A stretch of DNA of 64,000 nucleotides, taken from positions 1 to 64,000 of the forward strand of contig CAMWVE010000001.1 in the NCBI GenBank assembly GCA_947177685.1. Direction: 5' to 3'. Below are positions 8,252 through 17,556 of this stretch, piece by piece. Under the pieces are notes generated by a model that ran no database searches, was not told where the DNA came from, and saw only the letters and a list, made by a program, of their open reading frames with translations. The DNA comes from an uncultured Porphyromonadaceae bacterium. Its GTDB lineage: Bacteria > Bacteroidota > Bacteroidia > Bacteroidales > Muribaculaceae. The position numbers and the translations under genes are program-made. The number at the start of each line of letters is the position of its first letter. Positions within the stretch are counted from its first letter, which is position 1.

Positions 8252-10252
8252 TCACTTTTTGCGACGCAGTTTCATTGCAATTTTCCGATATTTCTTTGCC
8301 TCGTCAGTTTCACCTACCGCTTTATAGACCTCACTGACAAGTTCGTATGCACGGGGATCATCCTCTCTCACTTTTATAGCTGTCAGCAACCGGTCAAGGG
8401 CAATAAAGAGTGAATCTGTAGCCAACGAAAGTTCGCCTGACAGTGTGAGCGCATCGTAATTCTCCGGTTCGGTTTTGACTGCATTCTCAGCCACCGTGCA
8501 GGCTGCATCATGCTCTCCTATAGACATCAGCAGTCGGGCTTTCGCTATCATCGCATCTACGCAATCCGGTGAAATTGACAGCGCTTTATTGAAATTTCTG
8601 AGTGCCGGTTCCGGGTCATTGTTGCTTTTCATGCACACATGTCCCAGCTCCACATACTCCTCAGCCAACTTTCGCAGGGTTTCCTCAAGTTCTGAAACTT
8701 TGTGCCTAAGGGATTCAATCTCAGCTTTTTGCGATTTGATTACTGATAGTTTTTGCTTCAAATATCTTTTTATCAGAGGCTTGTCCAAACGATAGTCTTT
8801 TGCCGATGCCTCAGTCAGCTGATCCACAGCCAGACCTATTTCTCCGTTATTCCAGCTTTCAGCTGCCCTATGGAATAACTCGCGCGTGTGTGCATCTTCT
8901 AATGCTGACTCAAACAGGGTGTCGGAGTTGAAATTTCGACTGAAATTTACAATCGCAGGATTAACAAACATGTCGCGCATGTTGACAGTGGAGCGCAGTG
9001 TCAGCCCCTCAAGCGAGCGGCATCTGCTCAGAGCCACATAGGTCTGACCGCCGGAAAATGCTCCGCGCCCCATGTCTATTATGACATTGTTGAACGTAAG
9101 TCCCTGACTCTTGTGGATGGTAAGTGCCCACGCCAGTCTGAGCGGATACTGGGTGTAGCTTCCTAACTCCACTTCCGATATTTTCTTTGTGTCCTCGTCG
9201 TAGTCATATCGGATGTTCGCCCATCGTTCTAGCTCGACAACGTAGCGTTCTCCCGATTCAAGCTCTATTTCAAGACCACCGGGCTGGGCGCTGTAAACCT
9301 TGCCGATAGTGCCGTTGACCCAACGATGATCAAAGTCATTTTTGATGAAAACAACCTGTGCGCCCACTTTAAGCTGCAGCTCCATCGGTGTCGGAAGCGC
9401 TGTTTCCGGGAATTCACCTGAAATTTCACCCGTGTAAGTCACCACCGGCGATTTCAACAGGTTCAGATGATGATCGTTTATGGCATCGACCATGTCGCGA
9501 TGTGTGGCAAGTGTCATTATGAAGTTGTTCTGCTCACTTCTGACATCAGGCTTCAGATGTGAGTTGAGCAAACGAATATCATCCTCGGTTGGAGAGCCTG
9601 ATCGAACCCTATCTAAAAGTGAAATGAACGTAGGGTCAGTCTGGCGGTAAATTTTTTTCAGCTCTATAGGTATAACGCTGAATTCCTTGAACACATTGGC
9701 TGAAAAGAAGAAAAAGTTGTCGTAGTGTTTCCGCAAAATGTCGCGTGTTTCGCCCGGAACCACAGGCTCCAGTTGGAAAAGATCACCCACAAACAGCATC
9801 TGTTTGCCTCCGAAAGGCTCCATCCGTCTGCCGGTATATAGGCGTAACAGCTTGTCAATGAAGTCGATGGTATCAGCTCTTACCATCGATATCTCATCAA
9901 TGACAATCAACTCCAACTCGCGAAGTAACTTTACGAAGTTGCTCGAATATTTCATCCTTTCGCGCAGATAACGCACATTGAAATCCGGGTCATCCGGCAA
10001 TACCGGCTTGAACGGAAGTTTGAAAAATGAATGTAGCGTCACGCCACCCGCATTTACTGCGGCTATACCTGTCGGAGCAAGAATAACATGTTTCTTCTTG
10101 GTATTCGAGGTTATGTGGCGCAGGAACGTGGATTTTCCCGCTCCTGCTTTTCCGGTCAGAAATATGCTGCGGTTGGTGTGAGTCACAAGTTCCCACACTT
10201 TCTGAAACTCTCTGTTGTCGAGATCGATATGTTCAGGGTTTTCCGCTGCCAT
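8252..10252 (-). CDS. PIF1-like helicase with C-terminal TPR domain
   Basis: 666-residue SF1B-type helicase fused to TPRs. Helicase motifs in order: Walker A GKAGAGKSTFL near residue 35, motif Ia LAPTGIAAVNAGG, Walker B VIDEISMV, motif III FVGDLFQLEPVV, motif V ALTIHKSQGLTF and motif VI YVALSRC. This is the PIF1/RecD2-like order for 5'-3' DNA unwinding. After about residue 500 there is a short coiled coil and then TPR units such as ALRNFNKALSISPDCVDA. The TPR tail suggests a protein partner. Convergent with dnaG and 33 bases downstream of the RNA helicase gene on the same strand, so the two may share a transcript. Confidence 0.88.
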   Translation of the reverse strand: MAAENPEHIDLDNREFQKVWELVTHTNRSIFLTGKAGAGKSTFLRHITSNTKKKHVILAPTGIAAVNAGGVTLHSFFKLPFKPVLPDDPDFNVRYLRERMKYSSNFVKLLRELELIVIDEISMVRADTIDFIDKLLRLYTGRRMEPFGGKQMLFVGDLFQLEPVVPGETRDILRKHYDNFFFFSANVFKEFSVIPIELKKIYRQTDPTFISLLDRVRSGSPTEDDIRLLNSHLKPDVRSEQNNFIMTLATHRDMVDAINDHHLNLLKSPVVTYTGEISGEFPETALPTPMELQLKVGAQVVFIKNDFDHRWVNGTIGKVYSAQPGGLEIELESGERYVVELERWANIRYDYDEDTKKISEVELGSYTQYPLRLAWALTIHKSQGLTFNNVIIDMGRGAFSGGQTYVALSRCRSLEGLTLRSTVNMRDMFVNPAIVNFSRNFNSDTLFESALEDAHTRELFHRAAESWNNGEIGLAVDQLTEASAKDYRLDKPLIKRYLKQKLSVIKSQKAEIESLRHKVSELEETLRKLAEEYVELGHVCMKSNNDPEPALRNFNKALSISPDCVDAMIAKARLLMSIGEHDAACTVAENAVKTEPENYDALTLSGELSLATDSLFIALDRLLTAIKVREDDPRAYELVSEVYKAVGETDEAKKYRKIAMKLRRKK

Positions 10253-10285
10253 TTTGCTGATTATATTTCTGTTAATCAGAGCTTT

Positions 10286-11608
10286 CTACTTATCTGTAGC
10301 CTTTCCGTTTCCCGCTGATTTTTTCCCGTGGAAGCGGCGATGGTTTCCATTTTGCTTTTTACAGTTAGCCGGCTTGTCACCCGAGGGTTTATTTGACCCT
10401 CGTCTGCCATTTCTTCTGCCTCCGAAGCGACCTTTACCACCTCCGCTGTCCGATTTTGGCGGATATGACGGCGATTCTCCCATTCCCTCAGGTAGTGCGG
10501 GCTTGTTTATTTCAGCTTCAAGCAGTTCCTCAATCCGCTTGAAACGAATTCTGTCGCGTTCACTGATAAATGTGACCGCTTTGCCTGAATTGTTGGCGCG
10601 TGCCGTGCGTCCGATGCGGTGAATATAATCCTCAGGTTCGCCCGGAACATCGTAGTTAACCACCAGTTCTATATCATCGATGTCGATACCGCGAGAGATT
10701 ATGTTTGTTGCAATCAGTATGTCGATTTTTCCGGTGGTGAATTTGTGCATGATTTCTTCGCGCTGAGTCTGCTCCAGATCGGAGTGCATTTCGGCGACCT
10801 TGAACTTGTTGCGACGCATCCGGATTGCCAAATCCTTTACTTTAAGCTTGGAATCGGCAAACACTATCACACGGTTGCGGGTTACGGTGTTGAGCACATG
10901 GCAGAGCATGTCAGGCTTGAAGTTCTCGTAGATCAGATATGCCGTCTGCTCGATTTTCTCAGCCGGTTTGCTCACTGCAATCTTCACCTCTTCAGGTTCA
11001 TAAAGAATGGTTTTGGCGAGTTGCTTGATTTTCGGCGGCATGGTAGCGGAAAACAGCAGCGTCTGACGGTTTTTTGGTAACTTGTTGACAATCTGCATGA
11101 TGTCATCATAGAAACCCATGTCGAGCATTCGGTCGGCTTCGTCAAGAATCAGCACTTCAACATCGCTGAGATTGACATAACCCATGTTTATGTGAGCTAT
11201 GAGTCGCCCCGGTGTGGCAATAACCACATCGGCTCCTCGCTTCAATCCGTTCTGCTGCTGCGCGAAAGTCTTGCCATCAGTACCGCCATAAATCGGCACG
11301 CTGCTCACCGGAAGAAAATACCCGAATCCTTCCATCTGCACATCGATCTGGCGGGCAAGTTCGCGTGTTGGTGCCATGATGATACACTTGATGGAGTTGC
11401 GCTCATCTTTGTTGTAGGCGAGATAGTCAATCACCGGCAGCAGATATGCTGCAGTCTTGCCGGTGCCTGTCTGTGCTATCGCTATCAGGTCTTTTCCTTC
11501 GATAATCACCGGAATTGCCTGCTCCTGAATGGGTGTACACTCTTCGAAGTGCATCGCATCGAGCGCGTCAAGTATATCGTTGCTTAAATCAAGTTCTTCA
11601 AATTTCAT
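10286..11608 (-). CDS. rhlE: DEAD-box RNA helicase, RhlE type
   Basis: 440-residue ATP-dependent RNA helicase. The Q motif (CTPIQEQAIP) is followed by AQTGTGKT, PTRELARQ, the DEAD box in LILDEADRMLDMGF, SAT, and the second-domain HRIGRTAR. The last 70 residues are Gly/Arg/Lys-rich and presumably bind RNA without specificity. Length and domains fit the RhlE group; the exact role (ribosome assembly or mRNA decay) cannot be told from sequence. An exact -7 promoter box lies 21 bases upstream of the ATG. Confidence 0.93.
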   Translation of the reverse strand: MKFEELDLSNDILDALDAMHFEECTPIQEQAIPVIIEGKDLIAIAQTGTGKTAAYLLPVIDYLAYNKDERNSIKCIIMAPTRELARQIDVQMEGFGYFLPVSSVPIYGGTDGKTFAQQQNGLKRGADVVIATPGRLIAHINMGYVNLSDVEVLILDEADRMLDMGFYDDIMQIVNKLPKNRQTLLFSATMPPKIKQLAKTILYEPEEVKIAVSKPAEKIEQTAYLIYENFKPDMLCHVLNTVTRNRVIVFADSKLKVKDLAIRMRRNKFKVAEMHSDLEQTQREEIMHKFTTGKIDILIATNIISRGIDIDDIELVVNYDVPGEPEDYIHRIGRTARANNSGKAVTFISERDRIRFKRIEELLEAEINKPALPEGMGESPSYPPKSDSGGGKGRFGGRRNGRRGSNKPSGDKPANCKKQNGNHRRFHGKKSAGNGKATDK

Positions 11609-11628
11609 CGTAATCGCAAAAAACTTTA

Positions 11629-11636
11629 CAAAGTTA
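11629..11636 (-). promoter_or_regulatory. -7 promoter element of the rhlE-type gene
   Basis: Minus-strand TAACTTTG, an exact TAnnTTTG. Its position predicts a 5' leader of about 15 bases before the ATG at 11608. Confidence 0.6.
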
Positions 11637-11726
11637 GCGAAATTTTTCCTATTTTGTTTGTTGTAGTATTATAGAATAGATAAATTAGCTTTTTGCATCA
11701 CGCATATTCAACTTATTTTATGAAAA

Positions 11727-13100
11727 ATGGGAAAATTTGAACAATTTATGACTGGTTTGTGGTCGAAGATCAAGACCTACTTGAACATCAGTGATGAGCT
11801 TCTGCCACAGCCTGAAATTGAGGAGAGTATCCGCAGCGGTGTGGAGTTCAAGGGAAGTCAGTTGCTGACGTTGGTATTCGCTATAGCGGTGGCGTCAGTC
11901 GGGCTCAATGCCAATAGTATCCCGGTAATTATCGGCGCCATGTTGATTTCTCCTCTGATGGGACCGATCATCGGCATGGGTCTTGCCATCGGCATCGAGG
12001 ATTTCGGACTGTTGAAGAAAGGTTTGCTCAACATCAGTCTGGCAGTGCTCGGTTCTTTGGTGGCTTCTGCACTCTATTTCACCGTCTCCCCGCAATTCGA
12101 GGAATCGAGTCAGTTGCTTGCCCGAACCACACCGTCGTTCTATGACATTCTGATTGCGCTGTTCGGTGGCGCTGCCGGAATACTCAGTATTGCCGTTAAA
12201 AACAAAGGGCAGGTTATGCCGGGTGTCGCCATCGCTACCTCGCTCATGCCCCCTCTTTGCACTGCGGGCTATGGCATTGCAACCCTTCAGCCCGATTTTT
12301 TCTTCGGCGCTCTTTACCTCTTTTTTACCAACATGATTTTCATCATGTTCGCAACATGGGCAGGAGTGAAACTGATGCGTTTGCAGAAGGTTCCGCAGAG
12401 CGTGACCACGCGCTATCACAAGGTGAAGCTTATCCTTTATGTGGCTGTAGCATTCACCATCGGCATGAGTGCTTTTCTATCATTCAGAATGTTCAGCAAA
12501 AGGATTTTCACCGTTAAGGCATCGGAATTTGTCGAGCAGCAGATGGTGTTCCCTAACACTCAGGTACTCAATTATAAAGTGTTGTTCCAGAACGGAAAAC
12601 GTATTATTGACGTGAATCTGATCGGTGCGGAACTCCCTAAAGACTCACTGCAGTTGGCTATGATGAACAAACTCGACTCATGCGGTTTAGGCGGCACGGT
12701 GTTGAACATCCGTCAGGGTGTGACAATGGGCAGTGCAGCCATGGAACATAAAGATTTTGCCCAGTTCTTCAATGACTTACAGGTGCGGTTGACTGATTCC
12801 CGTCAGGAGGTTGACTCACTCATGAATGTTATCCGTGAGGCTGACGGTGAGCAGTCCATGGAAATTCTCAAGGAAGTTCGTGTACTATTCCCCTCGGTTA
12901 AAAATCTTGCTGTCAGCAAAATGTATCTCGGCAGTACACAGACCGCTAATGCTGTTGACACCGTCAACGTAGCATTCATAAATACTCAGGGTGCTATCGG
13001 TGAAGCCGAGCAACAAAAACTCCAGCAGTATCTCCAAGTTAGACTCGACCGAATGAATCTTCACCTGTTGGTTAATCCTGTTGGGTTCCCATGGGAATAA
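11727..13100 (+). CDS. DUF389 membrane protein
   Basis: 457-residue membrane protein. A hydrophobic core from about residue 40 to 260 holds roughly six or seven membrane segments, with the Gly/Pro-rich DUF389 signatures IPVIIGAMLISPLMGPI and IATSLMPPLCTAGYGIA. The C-terminal 190 residues are soluble and of unknown role. Function of the family is unsettled and no transport substrate should be assigned. It stands alone, divergent from the RNA helicase and convergent with rho. Confidence 0.85.
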   Translation: MGKFEQFMTGLWSKIKTYLNISDELLPQPEIEESIRSGVEFKGSQLLTLVFAIAVASVGLNANSIPVIIGAMLISPLMGPIIGMGLAIGIEDFGLLKKGLLNISLAVLGSLVASALYFTVSPQFEESSQLLARTTPSFYDILIALFGGAAGILSIAVKNKGQVMPGVAIATSLMPPLCTAGYGIATLQPDFFFGALYLFFTNMIFIMFATWAGVKLMRLQKVPQSVTTRYHKVKLILYVAVAFTIGMSAFLSFRMFSKRIFTVKASEFVEQQMVFPNTQVLNYKVLFQNGKRIIDVNLIGAELPKDSLQLAMMNKLDSCGLGGTVLNIRQGVTMGSAAMEHKDFAQFFNDLQVRLTDSRQEVDSLMNVIREADGEQSMEILKEVRVLFPSVKNLAVSKMYLGSTQTANAVDTVNVAFINTQGAIGEAEQQKLQQYLQVRLDRMNLHLLVNPVGFPWE

Positions 13101-13310
13101 TTTAGTCGGTAGATTTTAGTCTTTAGTCTTTAGCTGTAAGTCGGTAGATTTTAGATATTAGTTTTTAGTTATTAGATATTAGCAGGGACGCCCATTAGAG
13201 CGCCCCTGCTAAAATATTTTGTTTTAGTCTTTCGCCGGTCTACCGACAAAAGTCTAACAACTATAGACTAAAAACTAACGTCTAACAACTATTGACTAAA
13301 GACTAAACCC
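13101..13310. repeat. TTAG-type degenerate repeats around a GC-rich hairpin
   Basis: The gap between the DUF389 gene and the convergent rho gene is filled by 6-7-base units such as TTAGTCT, TTAGTTA and TTAGATA. They run one way before the central hairpin (13181-13210) and as their complement after it. The word GTCGGTAGA occurs at about 13105 and 13139, and inverted near 13238. The whole region is therefore a large imperfect palindrome. It codes for nothing I can see. Confidence 0.75.
13181..13210. terminator. GC-rich hairpin between DUF389 gene and rho
   Basis: AGCAGGGACGC (13181-13191) pairs with GCGCCCCTGCT (13200-13210) with one mismatch and an 8-base loop. An A/T-rich tract follows on both sides, so it can serve both convergent genes. 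Confidence 0.65.
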
Positions 13311-15346
13311 TAATCCCCCATTGTGCGGAGCAATTCATCATTGTCTGTTGTGCGTTCCATACGCTCTTTGATGAATTCCATTGCTTCGATAGAGTTTCTG
13401 TCAGAGAGGAAGCGACGCAGAATCCACATGCGGTTGAGTGTCTCATCCTGAAGCAGCAGGTCGTCGCGTCGGGTACTTGAAGCCATGATATCGACAGCGG
13501 GGAAAATTCGCTTGTTCGAGAGTTTGCGGTCAAGCTGCAACTCCATGTTGCCCGTACCCTTGAATTCCTCGAAGATAACCTCATCCATTTTGGAACTTGT
13601 TTCGGTAAGGGCGGTTGCTATGATGGTAAGTGACCCGCCGTTTTCAATGTTACGCGCTGCTCCGAAGAAACGTTTCGGTTTCTGAAGGGCATTTGCGTCG
13701 ACACCACCTGACAGGATTTTGCCTGAAGCCGGTGAAACGGTGTTATAAGCGCGTGCCAAACGGGTGATGGAGTCGAGCAGAATCACAACGTCATGTCCAC
13801 ATTCAACCATTCGCTTCGCTTTTTCAAGCACTATGCCGGCAATTTTCACATGGCGTTCGGCAGGTTCGTCGAATGTCGATGCGATAACTTCGGCATTTAC
13901 GCTGCGCATCATGTCGGTTACTTCTTCCGGACGCTCGTCAATGAGCAGAATCATGATATATGTTTCCGGATGGTTCTCGGCTATTGCATTGGCTATATCT
14001 TTAAGTAACAGTGTCTTACCTGTCTTGGGAGGAGCCACAATCAATCCGCGCTGACCTTTACCTATGGGTGAGAACATGTCGACAACGCGAGTCGAGAGGT
14101 TGCATGTCTTGCCACCGCAGAGGTTGAATTTCTCATCGGGGAACAGCGGTGTCAAATGCTCGAAAGGCACGCGGTCACGGATGAAATCCGGACGGCGACC
14201 ATTGACACTGATTACATTGCAGAGCGGGAAATATTTCTCGTTCTCCATGGGCGGACGTATCGTACATTCCACCACGTCACCTGCTTTCAGACCCCATGAT
14301 TTGATTTGTGGCTGAGTGACATACACGTCATCAGGCGATGCAAGATAATTGTAATCGCTTGACCGGAGGAATCCGAATCCTTCAGGCATAATTTCCAGAA
14401 CACCCTGTGCCTGAATCAAATTGTCGAAGCTATATGCAGGTTGTGGTTGCTGGCGGTCGCGGTTTTTCTTGTTCTTTTTGCCCTGCTGCTGTTGCTGCGG
14501 CTGCTGATTCATTTTGTTAGGCTCGGCAAGCTGTATGGTCTGCGGACCTTGTGGTGCGGCAGGTTGCTGCGGCTGCTGCTGTTGTTGCTGTTGCTGAGGA
14601 TGCTTTTGTCTGTTATTATCCTGCTGTTGCGGATTCTCATTGTTCTTATCACGCTGATTGCGGGGAGTGAATATGCGCCCTTGGGTGCGGGGAAAGAACG
14701 ATCCGAACTCATTCTCAGTTTTTTTCGGGCGGAAGTCATGCTGCTGCTGTTCGGCAGCTTCGCTTTCAGGCGCTTTCTCTTTTGTCGCAGCTTCGGCAGC
14801 AGGCTCGACTATTGCCACTAAAACTTCAGTGGCAGGTTGTTCGGTAACTGTCGCGGCTTCCTCTTTTATCTCTTGTGCAGGTTGTGCATTTTTCTTTCTG
14901 CCACGTTTTTTCTGCTTAACTTCAGCATTTTCAGCAGGTTCGGTTGCCTGTGTCTCTGTTTCCTCAGCTTGGGGAGCAGTGGGTTCTGCAACAGCTTCAG
15001 CAGGTGCAGCAACGGGTTCCTGAGGCGTTGCATTTTTTTTGGGGCGCCCCGCCTTTCGTTTAACAGGCTTGTCCTGCACCTGAGTGTCAGGTGTAGCAGC
15101 AGTTTCCTCCTGTTTTTCTGCAGCAGGTTTTTGTTCGGGCTGTTTCTTTGACTTTGTCTGTTTGTCAGCCTGTTGTTTTTTGGGCTTACGTTCAGGATTG
15201 GCAGCATGAACTTCTGCCTGAGTATCCAGAATGTCGTAAATAAGTTCTTGTTTTTGTGCGGGATTACTCTTTTTTAATCCCAAGTTTTCTGCCACCGATT
15301 TCAATTGTTCATCGGACATTGCAGTAAGCTCGTCAATATTGTACAT
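13310..15346 (-). CDS. rho: Transcription termination factor Rho
   Basis: 678-residue RNA-dependent ATPase hexamer. An N-terminal Rho_N helix bundle ([21 protein letters not shown]) is followed by a long low-complexity stretch (about residues 50-300) rich in Ala, Pro, Glu, Lys and Gln, including a run of nine Gln. Then come the cold-shock RNA-binding domain ([15 protein letters not shown]) and the RecA-type core with Walker [19 protein letters not shown] and [13 protein letters not shown]. The disordered insertion makes it much longer than E. coli Rho (419) but is usual in Bacteroidetes. The leader is about 150 bases, long compared with its neighbours. Confidence 0.96.
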   Translation of the reverse strand: MYNIDELTAMSDEQLKSVAENLGLKKSNPAQKQELIYDILDTQAEVHAANPERKPKKQQADKQTKSKKQPEQKPAAEKQEETAATPDTQVQDKPVKRKAGRPKKNATPQEPVAAPAEAVAEPTAPQAEETETQATEPAENAEVKQKKRGRKKNAQPAQEIKEEAATVTEQPATEVLVAIVEPAAEAATKEKAPESEAAEQQQHDFRPKKTENEFGSFFPRTQGRIFTPRNQRDKNNENPQQQDNNRQKHPQQQQQQQQPQQPAAPQGPQTIQLAEPNKMNQQPQQQQQGKKNKKNRDRQQPQPAYSFDNLIQAQGVLEIMPEGFGFLRSSDYNYLASPDDVYVTQPQIKSWGLKAGDVVECTIRPPMENEKYFPLCNVISVNGRRPDFIRDRVPFEHLTPLFPDEKFNLCGGKTCNLSTRVVDMFSPIGKGQRGLIVAPPKTGKTLLLKDIANAIAENHPETYIMILLIDERPEEVTDMMRSVNAEVIASTFDEPAERHVKIAGIVLEKAKRMVECGHDVVILLDSITRLARAYNTVSPASGKILSGGVDANALQKPKRFFGAARNIENGGSLTIIATALTETSSKMDEVIFEEFKGTGNMELQLDRKLSNKRIFPAVDIMASSTRRDDLLLQDETLNRMWILRRFLSDRNSIEAMEFIKERMERTTDNDELLRTMGD

Positions 15347-15501
15347 AAAATGTATGATTTATCAAAATGAAGGGGGAGAGATTTCCTTTATGAGTCTATC
15401 ACAAAGGGGGCGATGTAATTTGCCTTGTTCATTTGCAAATTTCATCTAAAGAAAAATAGTTGAATTGTTTGGTTGATTGCTGCGATTGAGATTTCGCACT
15501 G

Positions 15502-15509
15502 CGAAGTTA
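15502..15509 (-). promoter_or_regulatory. Candidate -7 element for rho
   Basis: Minus-strand TAACTTCG differs from TAnnTTTG at one base. A TTCGC/GCGAA palindrome overlaps it. If used, the rho mRNA would have a leader of about 150 bases, which leaves room for the autoregulation known for rho in other bacteria. Confidence 0.4.
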
Positions 15510-15591
15510 CGATTTATCTCCGAATTTGACAAGTTTTTCAAGCATTATTTCATTCTCTGCGACTCAAAACACTTTTTATGATAAACAAAAA

Positions 15592-15617
15592 CCCCGCAAG
15601 ATGGTTGGCATGCGGGG
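15592..15617 (-). terminator. Intrinsic terminator of the phosphoesterase gene
   Basis: Arms CCCCGCA (15592-15598) and TGCGGGG (15611-15617) pair. On the minus strand the stem is followed by TTTTTGTTT, the normal layout of a Rho-independent terminator, 22 bases past the stop at 15639. Confidence 0.85.
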
Positions 15618-15638
15618 TCATAAGCTATGTTAAATGTG

Positions 15639-17459
15639 TCAGTTCTTGCTGATGCGGAAAATGGTGCCTTCAATGAGCGAGCAATAAACATCGCCTGTCT
15701 CAGGGTCAATATCAATGCCGTTAACCTCGGAAACGCCCACGGGTATGGTCCACAGATGCTCGAAGCTTCGAGCATCCACGGCTGCGATTTTACCGCTGCG
15801 TGAGCCGGCATAGATCACACCGTTCGATTCTGCCACGATGCATGGCGCGTGTTCGTAGCCCAGTTTCATGTCTACGCATGCCAGCTCATTGAACTCAGGC
15901 GAAGTGGCATCCACAATAACCAGTTCTCCGTCCATGGTCTTGGCATAGACATGTTTACCGTCAGCGCTGTGACCCAGACTTTCACGATATTTGTGATTGT
16001 TCACACGCCAGATGGTTTCTCCGGTCTTGCGGTCTATGGCAGTCATATATCGGTCAGGTGCCACGATGATTACTTTATTCTCTGTGACTACCGGGACAAC
16101 ATTTCCCGGACCTAACATGTTGGCACTCTTGCCATTGCTCCATTTCCACAGCAGCTTGCCGGTAGTGGCGTCAGCCGCACGGAGATATGTGTCCCATGCA
16201 CCGAAGAATATCTCGTTACCGTCAACCACAGGCGATGCCTGACAATAGTTGCCCAGAGAGTCCATACGCCACACCAAAGTGTCAGCCTGCATATCCCATT
16301 TCTCGAATTTCTTGTAACCTCCCTGATAGAGATTGTTGTCAACTATCACGCCGTCAGCAGCATACGCTCCATTTGAGGGGATTGATTTGAGCATGTCGCC
16401 ATTGTTGGAATCCATCACCATCAAGGCATGCACACCGCCGGGAACATAAACTTTCGCTCCGTTTGATTCGTGACGTGAGAACAGCGATGCACCTGTCGGG
16501 GTCACCCATTTGAGTTCACCGGTTTTCTTATCGATAGCTTTGGCGTGACCCAGCGAGTTTCCGAAGTAAAGGTTACGGCTGTCAATTCCTAAGCGTGTGA
16601 AAATCGAAGCCGAGTCAGTCCACAGTTTTTCTACTGAGAACCCTTCAGGAACGGTGTAGGTGACACTTTCAGTCTCTAACGGTTTGTTGACAGTCTTTAC
16701 CGGGAATGTTGCTTTCAATTCCGGTTCAGCCCCTAACGTCTTGCTGTAGACGTAGATACTGTCAGGAGCCACATCAACGATGGAGTAACCGAAACCTTCA
16801 TCTTTGCGGTCAAGTGCCGCAACCATCATCCCTTGGATGTCGCCGGCAGGATAGGGGATATAGCGGTGGTAGTGACCGTTGAGATGAATTATGGTGGGAT
16901 ATTTCTCAAGTATGCGGATATAGTCAGCATAGTTGTCGAGGTCATCTTTGCGCAGCGGATAGTGATTCACGGAAACAACCATCTTGCCCGGTGTCACTAC
17001 GCTGTCAAGGGTAGCTTTCAGCCAGTGAAGATCCTCCTGTTTCACATGACCGTCGCCCATTTTCATGAACGGACCGCAGTTGCAACCCACTATGACCAGA
17101 TTGTTTACCTCCGCTACAAAGCGGTCGTTACCCCACAGGTCAATGAATGTTTTGGTGGCGCTTTGGCTCCAGTTGTTCTCATGGTTGCCGGGGATGTGAT
17201 ATGCAGGGAGTTTGATGCCGTCAAGAATTGATTTCACATTGACAAGCTGTTCGTCAGAGCCTTCATTGGTAAGGTCACCCAACACTAACACGGCGTCAGC
17301 TTCTGAGTTATTGATCTCATCCACTGCTTCGCGCAGTTTGGTGTCATTGGTGTTGCCCGGAGTGACATGAACGTCGGTCAGAATGAAGAACCGCGAGGTC
17401 TGCGCCGATAGTAGGCAGGGGAGCAATGCGATTAAAAGATACAAGAAACGTAACTTCAT
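15639..17459 (-). CDS. Exported metallophosphoesterase with PQQ-type propeller
   Basis: 606-residue secreted protein. A signal peptide (about 1-19, ending LLSAQ) leads to a calcineurin-like metallophosphoesterase domain with the metal ligands LTDVHVTPG, VLGDLTNEG, GNHE, VNHYP and NGHYH. From about residue 270 the chain shows repeats of the PQQ beta-propeller type (AIDKKTGELKW, AADATTGKLLWKW, AIDRKTGETIWRV). The likely reaction is metal-dependent phosphoester hydrolysis in the periplasm or at the surface; the propeller may bind a substrate or partner. Substrate unknown. The gene has its own terminator and lies 97 bases downstream of prs. Confidence 0.85.
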   Translation of the reverse strand: MKLRFLYLLIALLPCLLSAQTSRFFILTDVHVTPGNTNDTKLREAVDEINNSEADAVLVLGDLTNEGSDEQLVNVKSILDGIKLPAYHIPGNHENNWSQSATKTFIDLWGNDRFVAEVNNLVIVGCNCGPFMKMGDGHVKQEDLHWLKATLDSVVTPGKMVVSVNHYPLRKDDLDNYADYIRILEKYPTIIHLNGHYHRYIPYPAGDIQGMMVAALDRKDEGFGYSIVDVAPDSIYVYSKTLGAEPELKATFPVKTVNKPLETESVTYTVPEGFSVEKLWTDSASIFTRLGIDSRNLYFGNSLGHAKAIDKKTGELKWVTPTGASLFSRHESNGAKVYVPGGVHALMVMDSNNGDMLKSIPSNGAYAADGVIVDNNLYQGGYKKFEKWDMQADTLVWRMDSLGNYCQASPVVDGNEIFFGAWDTYLRAADATTGKLLWKWSNGKSANMLGPGNVVPVVTENKVIIVAPDRYMTAIDRKTGETIWRVNNHKYRESLGHSADGKHVYAKTMDGELVIVDATSPEFNELACVDMKLGYEHAPCIVAESNGVIYAGSRSGKIAAVDARSFEHLWTIPVGVSEVNGIDIDPETGDVYCSLIEGTIFRISKN

Positions 17460-17502
17460 GAAATTATATTATTTAAGGATTAGTTTTTAGAGTTATAATA
17501 AA

Positions 17503-17532
17503 GGAGGATGTGTCATGAAGCGCACATCCTCC
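17503..17532 (-). terminator. Intrinsic terminator of prs
   Basis: Ten-base arms GGAGGATGTG (17503-17512) and CACATCCTCC (17523-17532) form a strong stem. On the minus strand it is followed by TTTATTAT. It lies 25 bases past the prs stop. Confidence 0.8.
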
Positions 17533-17556
17533 ATTCAATAGTTTCAGAGTATTTTA

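Noticed and set aside
13101-13310. CRISPR array
   Set aside because: Repeat units are 6-7 bases, degenerate and without spacers; no cas genes nearby.
14450-15200. Frameshift or assembly error in the Gln/Pro/Ala-rich part of rho
   Set aside because: The frame stays open throughout, and such insertions are usual in Bacteroidetes Rho.
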